The position numbers were made by a program, and so were the translations under genes. The notes below the pieces were generated by a model. The model had not been told where the DNA came from, searched no databases, and saw nothing but the letters and a program-made list of their open reading frames with translations. Shown here in pieces: positions 1 to 8,858 of a stretch of 64,000 bases of DNA (position 1 is its first letter; the number at the start of each line of letters is the position of its first letter). Source of the stretch: Sandaracinus amylolyticus (GTDB lineage: Bacteria; Myxococcota_A; Polyangia; Polyangiales; Sandaracinaceae); assembly GCF_021631985.1 (NCBI RefSeq), contig NZ_CP070225.1, forward strand, positions 9,610,001 to 9,674,000, in the 5' to 3' direction.

Positions 1-44
1 CTCCGCCCCAAACGGAGTGCCTGAAGCCACTAGGCTACGCGCCG
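1..44 (-). tRNA. tRNA-Pro(UGG), 5' half, cut by window start
   Basis: Read on the minus strand, the sequence shows a 7-nt acceptor 5' strand (CGGCGCG), TA at 8-9, a D arm closed by GCCT/AGGC with GG in the loop, and a perfect anticodon stem CTCCG/CGGAG around loop TTTGGGG. This gives anticodon UGG with G37, as expected for proline. The variable loop, T arm and acceptor 3' strand lie outside the window. It is 8 nt downstream of tRNA-Tyr, so the two are probably co-transcribed. Confidence 0.85.
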
Positions 45-52
45 AGAACGAA

Positions 53-135
53 TGGAGCGGGAAGGACTCGAACCTCCCGTGCCCGAAAGGGCCGCGGCTT
101 TACAGACCACTTGCCGCACCCGCGGCGTCCGCTCC
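53..135 (-). tRNA. tRNA-Tyr(GUA)
   Basis: An 83-nt class II tRNA on the minus strand. The acceptor stem GGAGCGG pairs fully with CCGCTCC and the discriminator is A. The anticodon stem GTGGT/GCCGC carries loop CTGTAAA, so the anticodon is GUA. A long variable arm (GCCC-TTTC-GGGC) is typical of bacterial tRNA-Tyr, and the T arm is GGAGG-TTCGAGT-CCTTC. CCA is not encoded. Confidence 0.95.
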
Positions 136-631
136 GTGGTCGAGAACAATTGCGATTGAATGCGGAAGACAACTGCGTTTGATGACGCAGGTCTCATCAC
201 GCGCAAGCGCGCATGGTCGCGGTGCTCGAGGGCGAGCAGGGGCGGCGATCCGCGCCGCGAGCACGAGCGGCCAGAACGACGAAGGCCGCCCCGGGGAACC
301 CTGGGCGGCCTTCGCGCAGCACACGTGTGCGACGACGGATCCGCCTAGGGGCTCGGGCTCGGATAGTACGCGGCCACTGGACTCGACGGGAGCACCGCAC
401 TCGACGGGCGAGCCGGCATCTCCACCGCGCACGGGAGCGAGCCCGCGCGACCGGAAGAACCGGAGCGGCCGGAGCGCGACGAGCGCGCGATCGAGAGCAG
501 GAGCGCCATGACGTTGAGCCTGGTCTACGGGATGGGGCGCGATGCGTCAAATGAAAAAGTGATCGTTGCTCAATCCATCAATCCGGCGCGTGCTTGGAGC
601 GCACCGACGGTTTCGGCAGAATCGCGAGCTG
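136..631. other. Intergenic region, about 500 bp, no supported gene
   Basis: This lies between the minus-strand tRNAs and the plus-strand esterase gene. It holds the tRNA promoter region (no clear -35/-10 that I can defend), a strong hairpin at 280-314, and a direct repeat ACTCGACGGG at 381-390 and 399-408. Short reading frames exist on both strands, but they are arginine-rich and overlap the tRNAs. One frame at 508-696 has a decent Shine-Dalgarno (AGGAG) but runs into the esterase gene, so I do not call it. Confidence 0.6.
280..314. terminator. Strong hairpin, terminator-like
   Basis: A 12-bp perfect stem (280-291 with 303-314, CGAAGGCCGCCC) closes an 11-nt loop that can add three more G-C pairs. 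There is no T-run on either side. No annotated gene ends next to it, so it may be an orphan terminator, the end of an unrecognised small RNA, or a remnant. Confidence 0.5.
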
Positions 632-1747
632 ATGTCCTCTCCGATGCGATCCGTCCTCGCGCTCGCCCTGCTCTCGTCGCTCGCGGGATGCGGTGACGAC
701 TCCGACGCGCCGCCGCTGCCGCGCGCCGAGGACCTGCCGCTCGGCGAGTGGACCGAGATCGCGCCAGGCGGCGACACCATCTGCTCGCGCGGCGAGCCGT
801 ACTCGTTCTTCGTGCGCCCCGGCGCGGTCGATCGTGTGATCGTCGACTTCATCGGCGGCGGCGCGTGCTGGGACGAGTTCACGTGCAGCGTCGCCGACGC
901 GATCTTCAGCGACTCGGTCGACGAGATCCGCGACGCCGTGCAGAACGCCGAGCCCGCGGGCCTCTACGATCACGAGAACGCCGACAATCCGTTCGCCGAC
1001 TACTGGCACGTCGTCATCCCCTACTGCACCGGCGACATCCACTGGGGCAACGCGACGACGACCTACGGCGAGGGCGAGAGCGCGGTCACGATCCACCATC
1101 GCGGCGCGGTGAACGCGCGCGCCGTGCTCGACTGGGTCTACGACTCGTTCGAGTCGCCGGAGCGCATCCTCGTCACCGGCTGCAGCGCGGGCTCGTACGG
1201 CTCGGTGATGTGGAGCGCGCACATCATGCGGCACTACGAGGGCGTGCCGATCCTGCAGTTCGGCGACAGCGGCGCGGGCATCATCACCGACGAGTTCTTC
1301 CGCAACAGCTTCCCCTCGTGGAACGCGCTCGAGGTGTTCCCGTCGTGGATCCCGGCGCTCGATCCCGAGCAGCACGACATCTTCGCGATGGCGCTGCCCG
1401 ACCTCTACTCGGGCATCGCGAACGCGTACCCGACGCAGCACATGAGCCAGTACAACACCGCGCTCGACGACAACCAGACGTTCTACTTCCGCGCGATGGG
1501 CGGCAGCGGCGTCGAGGAGTGGAGCGAGCGCATGCAGATGTCGGTCGCGGAGATCGAGGATCGCGCGACGAACTTCTCGTCGTTCATGGCGCCGGGCCAG
1601 CAGCACTGCATCGTCCCCTACGACAACTTCTACACGGTCAACGTGGGTGGCCGTCGCCTCGTCGACTGGTTGCGCGAGCTCGAGCGGGGAGAAGATCCGC
1701 CGAGCGTGGCGTGCAGCGGCGACGAGTGCAGCGCAGCGACGCCCTGA
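632..1747 (+). CDS. Pectinacetylesterase-family lipoprotein
   Basis: A 371-aa secreted lipoprotein. The N-terminus has a hydrophobic signal ending in a lipobox (LAGC) followed by GDD. The body matches the pectinacetylesterase/NOTUM-type alpha/beta hydrolase family: an oxyanion-type GGGACW segment, the nucleophile motif GCSAGSYG with Ser185, and a late GQQHC segment with probable catalytic His325. Family members remove O-acetyl or related acyl groups from polysaccharides or proteins. The true substrate cannot be read from sequence. The ATG at 632 directly precedes the signal peptide; an in-frame ATG at 644 is also possible. It stands alone, followed 13 bp later by a hypothetical gene. Confidence 0.85.
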   Translation: MSSPMRSVLALALLSSLAGCGDDSDAPPLPRAEDLPLGEWTEIAPGGDTICSRGEPYSFFVRPGAVDRVIVDFIGGGACWDEFTCSVADAIFSDSVDEIRDAVQNAEPAGLYDHENADNPFADYWHVVIPYCTGDIHWGNATTTYGEGESAVTIHHRGAVNARAVLDWVYDSFESPERILVTGCSAGSYGSVMWSAHIMRHYEGVPILQFGDSGAGIITDEFFRNSFPSWNALEVFPSWIPALDPEQHDIFAMALPDLYSGIANAYPTQHMSQYNTALDDNQTFYFRAMGGSGVEEWSERMQMSVAEIEDRATNFSSFMAPGQQHCIVPYDNFYTVNVGGRRLVDWLRELERGEDPPSVACSGDECSAATP

Positions 1748-1760
1748 CCGGAGCAGAGGG

Positions 1761-2222
1761 ATGGCTGGATACGTGCTCCTCGACCGGTTCGCGCCGGTGC
1801 TGGTGTCTCGTCGTGTCGGTCCGATGAACGCGGAGTCGATGACGTCGTTGCGCAACGACGTGAACGCGCGCATGCGCGCCTCCAACGAGAAGATCGCGCT
1901 CGTGTACGACGCGCTGCCGAGCGCCGCGGGACCGCCCGACGCCGCGGCGCGCAAGGTCGTCGCGGACTGGTGGCGCGAGGATCGAGAGCTGCTCGTGCGG
2001 CGCTGCGCGAGCATCGAGTTCTCTCTGCCCTCGGCGGTCTCGCGCGGGGTGCTCACCGCGATCCTGTGGATCGCGACGCCGCCGATCCCGACCGGCGTGC
2101 ACAGCGACTCCCGCACCGCGGTCGAGGCCGCGATCGAGCGCGCCGGACGCCGCGGGAAGATCGAGCCGCTCTCGGTGCTCAAGGCGCTCGACGCGCTGTC
2201 CACGTCGGCGCGCGCCTCGTGA
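1761..2222 (+). CDS. Hypothetical protein, possibly STAS/SpoIIAA-like
   Basis: A 153-aa soluble protein without signal or membrane segment. The start follows a purine-rich AGAGGG. The alternation of a short N-terminal strand region, a helix rich in N/R, a strand (KIALVYDAL) and further helices resembles the small STAS-like proteins common in Myxococcota, but no diagnostic motif is visible. It is translationally coupled to the next gene: its TGA overlaps that gene's GTG (GTGA, 2219-2222). Confidence 0.65.
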   Translation: MAGYVLLDRFAPVLVSRRVGPMNAESMTSLRNDVNARMRASNEKIALVYDALPSAAGPPDAAARKVVADWWREDRELLVRRCASIEFSLPSAVSRGVLTAILWIATPPIPTGVHSDSRTAVEAAIERAGRRGKIEPLSVLKALDALSTSARAS

Positions 2223-3949
2223 CGCGTGCGATCGCGATCGTGCTCGCGTCGCTCGCGCTGATCGCGTGCGGCGACGACGACGGGGACGTGACGGACGCGG
2301 GCGCGATCGATGCGTCGCGGCCCGACGCGAGCAGCGTCGATGCCGCGAGGATCGACGCGGGGGTGATCGACGACGCTGCGATCGACGCGGGGCCACCATC
2401 CGACCCCGAGGAGCCGCCGCGCACGTTGGCGCTCGAAGGCGATCCTGACGGCACCCTGGGTGCTCACGGCGTCGTGAGCGGCACGTGGGGCTTCGACGGC
2501 GATGTCGACGGATTCGACGTGGTCCTGCCCGAGACCGGGCCCTTCGTGCTCTACGCGTGGCTGCAGAGCCTCACGACCGACGGCATCGAGCGCGACGTGT
2601 CGCTCGCCCTGAGCTCGGGCGGCGAGACGATCGGAGCCACGGAGCAGCGCGTGGGCGGCGGGGCCACGATCGCGATCGCGCGACGCGTCGGGGCGGCGCG
2701 CACCGTGCGTATCGCCGTGTCGAGCGACCGAGCGGCTCCGAGCTCTCCGCCGTACCGGCTCGAGGTGGTGCTGCTGAGCGAAGCCGACGAAGGCGAGCTC
2801 GACGATGCGACCACACCGCGCCGCGTGATCGCGGTCGCTGCCGCGCCCTGGTCGACGACGATCCCCTTCTCACGCGTGAACCATCAAGGCGACGTGGACT
2901 CCGTGCGCGTCGACGTGCCGGCCCACCCCTCGCCGCAGGTGTTGCGTGTCGCGGTGCGCACCGCGAGCGCGCCGCCCTGGCGCGTCGTCTCGCTCCGTGG
3001 CGAGCAGATCCTGCGGGTGCTCGTCGGCGGATGGAGCGATGCGGCGACGTGCCGCGCGCGGTGTCCGCGCGATGCGAGCGCGTCGGCCGCCCTGCTCGCG
3101 GAGATCGACGCCGCGTGCGAGCAGCGACAGTGCCTCGTGGCACGTCGCGTCGATCGCGATGAAGCCGAGGAGCATGCGTCGTTCGAGACCGTGATCCCGC
3201 TCGCGCCCGCGAGCGCGACGACGTCGGTCACCATCACCCACGACGCGGGCGATGCCGCCGTGGACTCCACCTCCGAGATCGCGCTCTCGTTGGTGGACGA
3301 TCCCGATGAAGCCGCGAGGCTCTCGGGCGGCGTGGAGCAGCCCACCGCCGCCACGATGGCGTACGACGCGAGCGCGGCCTCGTATCCCGAGCCCGGCGCG
3401 GGCAGCACGACGCTCGAGGGCGCGCTCACCTACGGCCACGGCGCCCGCGAGGGCGCGGTGCGAGGGCCGAGCGACTACGACGCGATGCCGAGCGACGTCG
3501 ACACCTACCACCTCCAGCTGCCCTCGGTGCCGCCCGGGGAGGGGCTCTCCTGGATGCTCGCGTGGGACGTCGAGGACGGCGCGGCGTCGGGCAGCGCCCC
3601 CGGCGAGCTCGCGATCGGCGTCACGTTCTGCGACGGCGACGAGCTCACCGGCGACGGCGCGTGCACGCCCGTCGGGACCTACTCGAGCGGCGCGCCGATC
3701 ACGCTCGCGTTCGACGCGACGGACACGCTTTGGACGCGTGTGGACGCGGCGACGTCGACCCGCACGATCGCTGCGGCTGCGCAGTGCAGCTGCATCGAGC
3801 CCCGCTTCGTCCGCGGCGGAACGCTCCGCCTCGCGGTGCGCGCCCTCGAGCGCGCGACCACGGAGCCGATCGAGTACGTCGTCCGGACCGCGCTCACGAC
3901 GTATCCGCGTGCGAGCTGCCCGAGCCCGTGCGCCTACACCGATCGTTGA
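2219..3949 (+). CDS. Lipoprotein with PPC-like domains
   Basis: A 576-aa lipoprotein. The GTG start overlaps the upstream stop (GTGA) and is followed at once by a short signal with lipobox LIAC, then an Asp/Ala-rich linker (repeats of IDA and DAS) typical of myxobacterial surface lipoproteins. Three modules carry the G-D-V-D-x-(F/Y/V) signature of pre-peptidase C-terminal (PPC) beta-sandwich domains, near residues 100, 225 and 425. No catalytic domain is seen, so it is probably a surface binding or structural protein. Its stop abuts the stop of the convergent gene (TGATCA, 3947-3952). Confidence 0.75.
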   Translation: MTRAIAIVLASLALIACGDDDGDVTDAGAIDASRPDASSVDAARIDAGVIDDAAIDAGPPSDPEEPPRTLALEGDPDGTLGAHGVVSGTWGFDGDVDGFDVVLPETGPFVLYAWLQSLTTDGIERDVSLALSSGGETIGATEQRVGGGATIAIARRVGAARTVRIAVSSDRAAPSSPPYRLEVVLLSEADEGELDDATTPRRVIAVAAAPWSTTIPFSRVNHQGDVDSVRVDVPAHPSPQVLRVAVRTASAPPWRVVSLRGEQILRVLVGGWSDAATCRARCPRDASASAALLAEIDAACEQRQCLVARRVDRDEAEEHASFETVIPLAPASATTSVTITHDAGDAAVDSTSEIALSLVDDPDEAARLSGGVEQPTAATMAYDASAASYPEPGAGSTTLEGALTYGHGAREGAVRGPSDYDAMPSDVDTYHLQLPSVPPGEGLSWMLAWDVEDGAASGSAPGELAIGVTFCDGDELTGDGACTPVGTYSSGAPITLAFDATDTLWTRVDAATSTRTIAAAAQCSCIEPRFVRGGTLRLAVRALERATTEPIEYVVRTALTTYPRASCPSPCAYTDR

Positions 3950-4978
3950 TCAGCGGAACGGATCGATCCCGGTGACGAGATCGTCGACCAGGCGTCCCGC
4001 ACGGACCAGCGCGCGCGCCCCCGCGTCGACGTCCATGCGCCGCGCGAGCAGGCGCAGCTGCACCGGGCACGCGAACGGCGCGCGCGTCTCGGCCTCGAAG
4101 CTGTAGCCGAGCCCGACGCTCGCCCCCGGCAGCAGGGCGTCCTGCACCTCGAGCCCCGACTCGGCGCGCGCGAGGTAGTTCGTCGGCAGCCCGATGATCC
4201 CCACGCGCCCCGCGTTCGCGTGGCTCGCGAGGTACTCGTCGATCTCGGCGCGCAGCTCCGCGTCGTCGCAGTGGACCGCGCGCACGCGCCCGCCCTCGAG
4301 CTCGAAGCGAATGCGCGCGCTCGGCGCGCGATCGCGTCCGATGCGCAGCGCGCCGATGAGGCCTCGATCGGGCGCGAACGTCCCCGACACCGACGCCGGG
4401 TGGAAGAACGCGTGGCCCGCCGGGAGGTTGTCGGGCTTGCCGGGCGAGGGGCGTCCGTCGGACGTGAGGATCGGGTACGCACGATCGAGCGTCACCGTGA
4501 TGTCGGTGCCGCCCGGCGCCCGCGCGCGCAGCTGTCGCGAGCCCTCGAGCGCATCGCGCACCCGCGTGTTTATCTCCGCGATGCGCTCGGGCTCGGCGCG
4601 GTACGACTGCGCGAACAGCTTCGCGTCGGCGCGCGTGAGGTGCAGGTGCCGCACCCGCCGCTTCCGCGCCACCGCGAGCACTGCCATCGAGAGCGACGGC
4701 GGCAGACCGTGCTTCGCGATCAGGATGCTCGCGGGCGCATCGCCCAGCGCGTCCTCGACCCACCGCTCGACCTGCATCGCGCTGCCCTCGGGCACCGCGT
4801 CCGCCGACACCGACTCGCCGCGCGCGCCCGCTGCGGCGATCGCGTCCATCAGCCAGCGCGCGAGGGGCGCGGCCTGCCAGTGCAGCACCACCACGCGCTC
4901 GTTCGTCGCGACGCCGAGGCAACGCCGGACGACGTTCTCCGCCCCGCGCCGCGACGAATTCAGATCGAGATCGTCCAC
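3950..4978 (-). CDS. Aminopeptidase T/M29-like protein
   Basis: A 342-aa cytosolic protein starting at GTG. The C-terminal half has the M29 (thermophilic aminopeptidase/AmpS) type arrangement: GTDITVTL, then a GRPSPGKPDNLPAG segment, then HPASVSGTF. In true M29 enzymes the equivalent segments position two metal ions. Several expected Glu/His ligands are not obvious here, so it may be a non-peptidase relative (the family also contains NicX-type ring-cleaving dioxygenases). It lies 28 bp downstream of the DUF4272 gene on the same strand and may be co-transcribed. Confidence 0.65.
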   Translation of the reverse strand: MDDLDLNSSRRGAENVVRRCLGVATNERVVVLHWQAAPLARWLMDAIAAAGARGESVSADAVPEGSAMQVERWVEDALGDAPASILIAKHGLPPSLSMAVLAVARKRRVRHLHLTRADAKLFAQSYRAEPERIAEINTRVRDALEGSRQLRARAPGGTDITVTLDRAYPILTSDGRPSPGKPDNLPAGHAFFHPASVSGTFAPDRGLIGALRIGRDRAPSARIRFELEGGRVRAVHCDDAELRAEIDEYLASHANAGRVGIIGLPTNYLARAESGLEVQDALLPGASVGLGYSFEAETRAPFACPVQLRLLARRMDVDAGARALVRAGRLVDDLVTGIDPFR

Positions 4979-5006
4979 GATTCGCGATGCTGCCGGATCG
5001 CGACCT

Positions 5007-5714
5007 TCAGGTCGAGACGTCGACCTCCGAGTAGATGGGATCGTCGCCGTTCAGCCAGTTGATCGCCTGGTGTCGCTCCCGCGCGATCGCGGTCACGCGC
5101 CGCAGCGCATCGGCGCTCGCGCGCGCGATCGGCGCGCCGTCGATCCCGAGATCGCCGTCGACCAGCATCGACGAGTCGACCTCGAGCGGCCCGAACCACG
5201 CGGTGCGCGCGAACGCGACGAGATCGATCGTGCCGGGACGCAGCCGCTGCTCGACCACGCGCCAGTGGATCGCGAAGAGCCGCTCGCGCATCCGATCGAT
5301 CGAGCGCGCGCTGCGCAGCGTCGGCGCGCGCAGCGCCTCGGGGAGCGAGCCGCCGACCGCGAGCGCGGTGGAGACCGCGCCCACGTCGTTCACGCGATCG
5401 TGCGGCGGCAGCTGCATCAGCCCGAGCGCCCACCCGAGCACCGCCGCGCCCTCGAAGCGCCACACCGCCGCGACGGTCGCCTCCGCGCCGAGCGCGCCCA
5501 CGTCCGACTCGATGCGGGCGCGCTCCTCGGGCTCGAGCTCGCCGTGCAGCCCTTCGTTCCCGATCCAGCGGCGGATCTGCGCGAGCACACCGCGCGCGCG
5601 ATCGCGATCGCGGTCCTGCTCGATCAGACCACGATGCGCGATGGCGGCGAGCACGCGGGCGCGACGCAGCACGCGGTCCGCGCTCGGCGGTTGATTCTCC
5701 GACTCCGTGTCCAT
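5007..5714 (-). CDS. DUF4272 domain protein
   Basis: A 235-aa cytosolic protein. It shows DUF4272 features: an N-terminal RRARVLAAIAHRG segment, a central WRFEGAAVLGWALGL motif followed by the characteristic LP-x-HD region, and a C-terminal R-H-x-A-x-NWL segment. No function is established for this family. A 25-bp palindrome (5730-5754) sits 16 bp upstream of the ATG and could be an operator or the terminator of the preceding minus-strand gene. Confidence 0.75.
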   Translation of the reverse strand: MDTESENQPPSADRVLRRARVLAAIAHRGLIEQDRDRDRARGVLAQIRRWIGNEGLHGELEPEERARIESDVGALGAEATVAAVWRFEGAAVLGWALGLMQLPPHDRVNDVGAVSTALAVGGSLPEALRAPTLRSARSIDRMRERLFAIHWRVVEQRLRPGTIDLVAFARTAWFGPLEVDSSMLVDGDLGIDGAPIARASADALRRVTAIARERHQAINWLNGDDPIYSEVDVST

Positions 5715-5729
5715 TCGGCGCGCAGACTA

Positions 5730-5754
5730 GTACGACGGCTCCGAGCCGTCGTAC
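5730..5754. promoter_or_regulatory. 25-bp palindrome upstream of DUF4272 gene
   Basis: Two 12-bp arms (GTACGACGGCTC and its exact complement) around a single central C at 5742. The one-base centre is too tight for a good RNA hairpin unless the inner pairs open, and no T-run follows, so a dimeric DNA-binding site is as likely as a terminator for the FG-GAP gene that ends at 5792. Confidence 0.5.
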
Positions 5755-5791
5755 GTGATCGGGTGGGGGGCCCCGAAAGTACGAGCTTCCT

Positions 5792-8131
5792 TCAGAGCGG
5801 GAACGAGTAGACGCCGCCATCGCCGTCGGCGGTCGCGGCGATCACGCGGTCTCCGTCGATCTGCACGACCGTTCCGAACCCGCGGTTCACCGCGGGATCG
5901 AACGCGCGCAGCACGTCCTCGAGCGCGTAGGTGTCGTCCTCGGCGCGCCGGAAGACCCGCACCTCACCGGCGCCCGCGATCGACGCGATCTGCATCCCCG
6001 GTACGCCGATCGTCAAGAGATCCCCGTCGATGTCGATCATCTGGCGCGACGAGCTCGAGATCCCACCGTCGATCACCAGGCTCCAGATCTCGCTCCACAC
6101 GCCCGCGGTGCGGCGATACACGTGCACCGTCGACGTCGTGCGCGTGAGCACCGCGAGCAGATCGCCGCCGAGCGCCGCCGACGAGCCGAACCCGTCGAGC
6201 ACCGCGGGCACCGCCTCGGTGAGCGTCTGCTGCAGCACGTAGGGGCCGTCGCCGGCGCGCACGTAGACGTGCACCTTGCCGTTGCGCAGCGAGCTGCCGA
6301 GGCCCGACGAGGGCACCTCCGCGATCATCAGCGTGTCGCCGTCGAGCTCGACCACGCGACCGAAGTTCATGTCGAAGTTCGTGAGCTCCTCGGCCGACCC
6401 GATCGGGGCCTGGAGCTGCGACCACACCCCGCCGCTGCGCGTCCACACGAAGACCCGACCGTCGCCGCCGTTCCAGCGCGGCGCGCCGATCGCGATCGTG
6501 TCGCCGTCGATGTCGACGTAGCCGGCGTTCGCAGACTCGAGCGGTCCTGCGGGCGACGTGAGATCCGGCTCGATCGAGGCCTCGAGCGTCCAGCCGCTCG
6601 CGCTCGGACCGAAGACCTGCACGGTGCCGACGATCTCGTCGACGTCGATCATCCGGCGCGCGAAGACCGCGATCGACGCGCCGTCGGTGCCGACGCCCCA
6701 CAGCTGCGAGCTCGCGGGCGGCGGCAGCGGCATCGTCAGCGAGAGCCCGTCGGCGTCGAGCTCGAGCGCATCGGCGCGCAGCGGGCTCGCCGCGACCGCG
6801 GTTCCGCCCGCGAGCGCGATCGCGCTGCCGTAGTAGGTCGTCGCGCTCGGGTTGTGCGCCGCGTGCAGCGCATGCCCGTGGGCCCACACGCCGCCCTCGT
6901 CCTCGCGGAATGCGTGCACCGCGCCGCTGTCGGTGCCCGTCGTCGCGCCGACCTCTTCGCCGGTCGCGCCGATCAGCGCGTGTCGCCCGGTGATCGCCAC
7001 CGAGGTCCCGAGGAACGCGCTCGCATCGCTCGGGGTGCGATCGAGGCGCGCGATCTGCGACCAGCCGTCCGCGGTCTCGGCGAACACGTAGGCCGCGCCC
7101 GCCGACTTCGACGCGCCCGACGCGCCGATCACGATGCGATCGCTCGAGAGCGCGACGTCGGTGCCGAAGATCGCGTTCACCACGGGATCGCCCGCGACCA
7201 GCTTCGCCGTCTGCGCGAACGCGCCGATCGAGGGCGCGTCGAACACGTAGGCCGCGCCCGCGTTCGTGATGCCCGGCGCATCGGCGGACTCGGCGCCGAC
7301 CACGAGCCGGCGCGCGCCGGTCTCCGCGTCGACCGTGAGCGCCACGGCGGTGCCGAAGAGATCGCTGGCCGCGGCGTCGCTCGCGGTGAGCGTCTGGGCG
7401 AGCGACCAGCTCGAGCCGCTGCGCTGGTAGACGAACACCGCGCCCGCGTCGAGGGTGCGGCCGACGTTGCGGCGCAGTGCGGAGACCGCGATCGTGTCGC
7501 CCGCGATCGCGACCGCCGATCCCATCTCGTCCGACGCGACCGGCGAGGGCGCCGTGAGCGTCTGCGTGAACGACCACGTCCCGCCGCTGCGCGTGAACAC
7601 GTACGCCGCGCCCGCGTCGACGACCGCGCCCGCGTCACGATCGACCGCGCCGACCACGATCGTGTCGCCATCGATCGCGACCGCGCCGCCGAACGCCTCC
7701 CACGCCTGGTGCGTCCCGGGCGAGGCGAGCTGCGCGACCGAGCTCCACGCTCCGTCGCTGGGCGTGAACACGTAGACGCTGCCCGCGCGGACGGCGCCCG
7801 GCTGGTGATCGAGCGGCGCGCCGACGACGACCGTCGAGCCGTCGATCGCGACGTCGTCGCCGAACTGCTCGTCGGCAGGACTCGGCGACACGATGCGCCC
7901 CGAATTCGACCACGCGTGGCCCTCTCCGACGCGCGTGAGCACGTAGACCGAGCCCTGCGCGCCGTTCTCCTGGTACGCGCCCACGACCGCGGTGCGATCG
8001 GAGATCGCGATGCTGCGCCCGTAGCGCGCGAAGTCGGAGAGCGCGCTCTGATCGACGCGCTGTTGTGGAGCGCACGAGATCGCGAGGAGCGCCGCGAGCG
8101 AAACGAGGAATCGAGTCGGGCCTGTGTGCAC
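5792..8131 (-). CDS. FG-GAP repeat beta-propeller lipoprotein
   Basis: A 779-aa surface lipoprotein built of about a dozen repeats of the type FG-xx-VA(I/L)-x-GD-x-(I/V/L)-(A/V)-VGA, the FG-GAP/integrin-alpha-like blade. Repeats alternate with AYVF or VYVF strands. I place the start at GTG 8131 because GGGAGG lies five bases upstream and the signal with lipobox AISC follows directly. ATG 8167 and GTG 8179 are in-frame alternatives. Family members are usually exported and bind ligands or matrix. There is no catalytic signature and the target is unknown. Confidence 0.85.
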   Translation of the reverse strand: MHTGPTRFLVSLAALLAISCAPQQRVDQSALSDFARYGRSIAISDRTAVVGAYQENGAQGSVYVLTRVGEGHAWSNSGRIVSPSPADEQFGDDVAIDGSTVVVGAPLDHQPGAVRAGSVYVFTPSDGAWSSVAQLASPGTHQAWEAFGGAVAIDGDTIVVGAVDRDAGAVVDAGAAYVFTRSGGTWSFTQTLTAPSPVASDEMGSAVAIAGDTIAVSALRRNVGRTLDAGAVFVYQRSGSSWSLAQTLTASDAAASDLFGTAVALTVDAETGARRLVVGAESADAPGITNAGAAYVFDAPSIGAFAQTAKLVAGDPVVNAIFGTDVALSSDRIVIGASGASKSAGAAYVFAETADGWSQIARLDRTPSDASAFLGTSVAITGRHALIGATGEEVGATTGTDSGAVHAFREDEGGVWAHGHALHAAHNPSATTYYGSAIALAGGTAVAASPLRADALELDADGLSLTMPLPPPASSQLWGVGTDGASIAVFARRMIDVDEIVGTVQVFGPSASGWTLEASIEPDLTSPAGPLESANAGYVDIDGDTIAIGAPRWNGGDGRVFVWTRSGGVWSQLQAPIGSAEELTNFDMNFGRVVELDGDTLMIAEVPSSGLGSSLRNGKVHVYVRAGDGPYVLQQTLTEAVPAVLDGFGSSAALGGDLLAVLTRTTSTVHVYRRTAGVWSEIWSLVIDGGISSSSRQMIDIDGDLLTIGVPGMQIASIAGAGEVRVFRRAEDDTYALEDVLRAFDPAVNRGFGTVVQIDGDRVIAATADGDGGVYSFPL

Positions 8132-8213
8132 GAGCACCTCCCGCGCGCAGGTGAGCGCGCTGCGCATCGTGTCGCACACGGCCGGTCCTCGGGCCAGACC
8201 GCAGAAAGGAGCC

Positions 8214-8681
8214 CTACGGCGTCTCGAGATCGCAGAGCGTCCAGTGCCCGTCGTCCTCCGGCTTCGGCTTCATGATCTTGCACCCGACGGTCCACCCGAT
8301 GCCCTTCTCGCTGCACCAGCGAACGATCGCGTCCTTGATCGTGCTCGCCATCGCGCGGTGCAGGAGCTCCTCGCGCTGACGGTGGCCCTTGGTGCCGAGG
8401 AACGTGTGGTACGCGCCGCAGTCGAGGTGCTCGATGAGCCAGACGTGGCGCAGCGAGTCGCCGTGCAGCGCGTGCGCGACCTCGAGCTGCGACCAGAACG
8501 CAGGCGCCCAGTGCGGGTAGCGGCCCTGCAGGAGCCCCAAGCTCGTGCCTGGCACGATCAGGTGGTCGTACTTGTCCACGCCGACGCGCGTCTCGTCGCG
8601 CAGCTCGCAGACGAGATCGTCCATGTGCCGGTAGTCCATGCACGTCACGATCACGTGCGTCGGTCGGATCTTGTCGGTCAT
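8214..8681 (-). CDS. Small beta-carbonic-anhydrase-like protein
   Basis: A 155-aa cytosolic protein. It has the beta-carbonic anhydrase zinc-ligand pattern C14-x-D16 and H85-x-x-C88-G, and the Asp after the first Cys is the usual catalytic-dyad residue. It lacks the usual Arg partner after the Asp (CMDYRH instead of C-x-D-S-R) and is shorter than typical enzymes (about 200 aa), so CO2 hydration is plausible but not assured. The ATG is preceded by GAGGAAGG. It is divergent from the lipoprotein gene at 8859. Confidence 0.75.
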   Translation of the reverse strand: MTDKIRPTHVIVTCMDYRHMDDLVCELRDETRVGVDKYDHLIVPGTSLGLLQGRYPHWAPAFWSQLEVAHALHGDSLRHVWLIEHLDCGAYHTFLGTKGHRQREELLHRAMASTIKDAIVRWCSEKGIGWTVGCKIMKPKPEDDGHWTLCDLETP

Positions 8682-8858
8682 CGAACCTTCCTCGTGGCGA
8701 CGATACAGCACGCGCCGCGCGTGGCCGATCGGTCCCGCGATCCGTCGGACAATCGACGCGGGGTCGGGCGCTCCGGTGAGCGCGGTCACCTCGCCGCGAG
8801 CCGCGATGACGTCCGCGCGGGCACGCCGCCAACTCCATCGCACGACAGGAGCTTCGCG

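Noticed and set aside
508-696. A 62-aa frame with AGGAG upstream, before the esterase gene
   Set aside because: Overlaps the esterase signal-peptide coding region by 65 bp in another frame and shows no protein-like features; not called without expression data.
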